Shown: positions 61,401 to 64,000 of the stretch, piece by piece
How positions within the stretch are numbered: the first letter of the stretch is position 1
Layout: each line of letters opens with the position of its first letter
DNA from: Corinectria fuckeliana
Lineage: Eukaryota > Ascomycota > Sordariomycetes > Hypocreales > Nectriaceae
Direction: 5' to 3'
Assembly (NCBI GenBank): GCA_019137255.1
Contig: WPDH01000041.1
Location: 43,302-107,301 of the forward strand
Length of the DNA: 64,000 nucleotides
Notes under the pieces: generated by a model
The model's input: the letters and a program-made list of their open reading frames with translations, nothing else
Told to the model about the DNA's origin: nothing
Database searches by the model: none
Translations under genes and position numbers: made by a program

Positions 61401-61900
61401 CTAAATAATCTAAAAGAAGAGATTAAGGCTATATACTAATTTTAGGGATTAACATATTAATTAAATTATCTTGCTAAGCTTTATTATTATTATTTATTTT
61501 CCTGTGATTAATTCCACTAGAATTTAACCTGTTAGACCCACTTATAAACAATTATATGCCTAACACTAAGACAACCCATATGCTAAGCCTACTCACCCCT
61601 GTTAAGTTCTTAAGTGTTAGAGTTTACTAGCTTTAACTAGTATTATAAAATCCTAGGAAAATCCTAGTATATATTAGCATATAGTACTATTAGCACTGTG
61701 CTAACACTGTGTGGAGACTTTCTCGTATTTCTATTAGCTATTATTAAATCGCTACTAAATACTAGTTTTCTAACTTATACTAACTTTTAAACAAACTCTA
61801 AAAGATTTGCTACTAAAACTGTAATTACAGTGTAATATTACATCTAGACAGTCTGAAATTTCAGTATAATATTTGTTATAACTTTAGCTACAAATTAAGC
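61401..61900. other. AT-rich spacer left of M3
   Basis: No recognisable gene. The region ends at the TA target of the Fot1-like element. Confidence 0.5.
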
Positions 61901-61902
61901 TA

Positions 61903-63750
61903 AGTCCCCCCCCCCACTTTTAAACCACCCCCCCTTCTAGACCACTTTTCTACCACCTTCACACCTATCTGCCTTTACATTCTAACTGTGATTTCTCGCG
62001 CACTAATAGATTAATTGTAATAATTTTTTTATTATTTTAATTATTATGCTTTAATATATGAAATCCGACATTTAAAACGCTATTAAAAACGTGAAAAACA
62101 GGGTATTTACACAAGTTGCAGCCTTATATAATAGCATACTATATTTAAGTCTAGTTAATCAAATTAACAGCTGTTAAAGTTACTAAACTGCTTATTAGAC
62201 TTATTAAAAGCTCTCCCCGGGTTAGAAATTAGATCTTATTAACTAGGTCCTAGTCTAAAAACGCCTAGGCTTCCCTCTAACACAAGCCTAGGTTATTAAA
62301 TTCACGTCTTAAATCGCCGTCCTAAACAGGGTTATAAAGCCCCTTAGATATCACTAGATTAAAGCTTTTAAACGTAGAAATCTAAGGATTAAGACTCTTT
62401 AAGGTTAGAAGCTTAATACAGCACGATTTAATAGGGCAACAACTAATAATATTAAGGGATTTTTCCGCTGGTTAACAATCCTGGAGGTTAAGAGCATTCT
62501 CAGGGAAAATTAATATAATATAGATAAAGCTAGCATTATAAAAGGGCAAGAACATAATAGCCTTATGCTAGAAAGCTCAGAGCATAAGATGATAATAATT
62601 AAGAACCCAGGCTTATATTTCTAGATCACAATTGTTAAATATATTAGCGTAGATAGCCGGGTTCTACCCCTCTTAGTAATCTTTAAAGGAAGGACTGTTT
62701 AACAGTTATAGTTTTTAGCAGAGCTTAATTTTCTAGCATCTTAGAACTTCACTTTAACAGAAAAGAGCTGGACTAATAACCAGGTTGCCCTAATTTAGCT
62801 GACAAAGGTTTTTATTTCTCACATAATACTAAAAAAGGCAGGGGATAAAAGACTCCTTATTATTAACAGCCATAATAGTTACTACACTGATAATTTCATG
62901 TTTAAATATTACAGGAATAATATACATTTATTATTTCTAATCTCTTATTCTTCTTATATTCTTCAGCCTCTTAACGTTGCTGTCTTTAGCCCCCTGAAAA
63001 ATGCGTACTAGCGAGAGATTTCTAAGTTAGCTAGACTTAATAACTTTACGCACTTAGGCAAGATAACCTTTATCCGCTGTTATTATAAGGCCTGGCAAGC
63101 TGCCCTCACATTTTTAAACATCTTAGCAGGCTAGAAATCATCTGGATTATAGCCAGTTAGTCTAGTAAAGCCCCTACTAAACCCTATAACTAGCAAGCTA
63201 GATATCCGCTTATAAACACTGCCTAAGACAATAGCAGACCTATTAGAAATAACCGTCAGGACGCCTTTATTATCACAGCAGCTAAAATCTGCACTTTTAA
63301 TTATCCCTTTGTTAGTGTTACTTAATAGATCTACCCGGCTTTTTCTGATAAAGGTTGCTAAGAGATTAGACTGTTAAAACACAAGATTAGCTGCCTAAGA
63401 GAAGGAACTAATAGTCCTACAGACTAAATTAGAAGAATTAAGACCTAAAAAGAGAAGAAAGCTTGCATTTAACGCTAATTTGCGCTTTACACAAGTCCTA
63501 GATGTGGTAAAGGCTTAGAAACTAATAGAGGAAATGTTGGATCCGCTAGGGACGTTAAAAAAATATAAGAAAATTAGATTTCAGGATATGTGTTTTAAGT
63601 GGCAGCTTAACCTTCTAAATAGCGAAAAAATGCCTGATTTCTAGCGTTGCGTTATTATTTAATTAATAAGTGTTTATTAAGAGTGAGTTTCATAATGTTG
63701 CGAAAAAGTGGTCTAGAAGGGGGGGTGGTCTAAAAGTGGGGGGGGGGACT
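61903..63750 (+). mobile_element. Fot1/pogo-type DNA transposon M3, full length, inactive
   Basis: An 1848-bp element flanked by TA (61901-61902 and 63751-63752). The TIRs begin AGTCC and contain two C-runs around ACTTTTAAACCA, then TTCTAGACCAC, matching those of MITEs M1 and M2 apart from a few bases. Length and content are those of an autonomous Fot1-like element (about 1.9 kb). It carries one degenerate transposase frame. Confidence 0.93.
62058..63686 (+). pseudogene. Fot1/pogo-family DDE transposase, RIP-inactivated
   Basis: From the ATG at 62058 to TGA at 63684-63686 there is one continuous frame of 543 codons, broken only by TAA/TAG at Gln/Trp-type positions. An N-terminal helix-turn-helix region includes Q-V-A-A-L-Y-N. 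A CENP-B-like second DNA-binding part follows (L-G-F-P-L-T, then N-T-A-R-F-N). The DDE catalytic domain comes next. Its first Asp is at 62523-62525 in N-I-D. The second, in the D-G-H-G-S-H-type motif, is Asn (62865-62867). The third, in L-Q-P-L-D, is Asn (62973-62975). A C-terminal K-K-R-R-K block resembles a nuclear localisation signal. The enzyme would cut and join the element ends at TA. The length of 542 residues is that of Fot1 transposases. Confidence 0.9.
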
Positions 63751-63752
63751 TA

Positions 63753-64000
63753 TTATACGACCTATTTAGACTGCTAAGAGACTAGGAATTTCTCTATAAA
63801 GAGAGAGTGATTTCCGCCTGTGTCTAGATATAGAGCAGACACTTAAGCACTCAGATTTCAACTAATTATCTCATAAAATATACCAATCTGACCCACTGTT
63901 TCTCCTCTACCTAATAAGCTATCTATTAGTTATCAGGACCTACTTTAAAACCCCTTAATCACTTAAAACCTCTAAAAGCTTTACAGCTATTTATTTTAAG
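63753..64000. other. Right-end flank, no gene seen
   Basis: Moderately AT-rich sequence after M3 with no reading frame of note and no repeat matching the rest of the window. Confidence 0.5.

Noticed and set aside
1..64000. CRISPR arrays, operons or bacterial ribosome binding sites
   Set aside because: The content is plainly fungal. The repeats are LTRs, TIRs and microsatellites, with no regular spacer pattern.

Overview
The window comes from a filamentous ascomycete genome (Pezizomycotina-type). About 90% is AT-rich DNA with the footprint of repeat-induced point mutation (RIP). CpA/TpG and CpG are depleted and TpA is in excess. Reading frames of recognisable retroelement proteins are broken almost only at former CAA, CAG, CGA or TGG codons. 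The mobile elements are typical of such fungi: Ty3/gypsy elements with chromodomain-like tails, a Tad/I-like LINE with CCHC knuckles, and Fot1/pogo DNA transposons with AGTCC-C-run inverted repeats and TA duplications. I saw no rRNA, convincing tRNA or CRISPR array, and no clearly intact cellular gene.

Layout. Bases 1-58843 form one set of nested insertions, resolved from LTR/TIR boundaries and target-site duplications. The outermost element is gypsy D2 (minus; 5' LTR at 58482-58843, remainder beyond the left edge). D1 (plus) sits in the D2 pol gene and ends with its 3' LTR at 54312-54673. E (minus, 88-47379, duplication GTAAT) sits in D1. E holds gypsy A1 (4309-12058, CTTAT), gypsy A2 (14569-40151, CTTAA), a solo LTR (2903-3107, TTATT) and a retroposed gene fragment L2 (40307-41896, 14-bp duplication). 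A2 holds gypsy B2 (16173-34003, CACTA). B2 holds gypsy B1 (20448-27996, CTTCT) and a Fot1-type MITE, M1 (17191-19918). M1 holds a short LINE, L1 (17728-19637, 15-bp duplication). D1 also holds MITE M2 (52699-53499), and D2 a second solo LTR (55441-55645, AATAT). After subtracting insertions, copy lengths agree: A1 7750 and A2 7747 bp, B1 7549 and B2 7547 bp, M1 803 and M2 801 bp.

GC-rich islands interrupt the AT-rich DNA: the L1 gag-like ORF (17.9-19.4 kb), the 3' part of B1 (26.4-28.0 kb), L2 with an intron-bearing gene fragment (40.4-41.9 kb), an accessory gene at the 3' end of D1 (52.0-54.3 kb), and a pseudogene right of D2 (58.9-59.7 kb). Families A and B each carry a degenerate extra reading frame antisense to gag-pol, between pol and the 3' LTR. 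D1 carries a sense accessory frame in the same place.

The right end (58844-64000) is outside the nest. It holds a 233-codon pseudogene with one stop, a less mutated LTR-C copy, a degenerate minus-strand coiled-coil reading frame, and a full-length but dead Fot1/pogo element (61903-63750) with a 542-codon degenerate transposase frame. Its terminal repeats match those of the MITEs.
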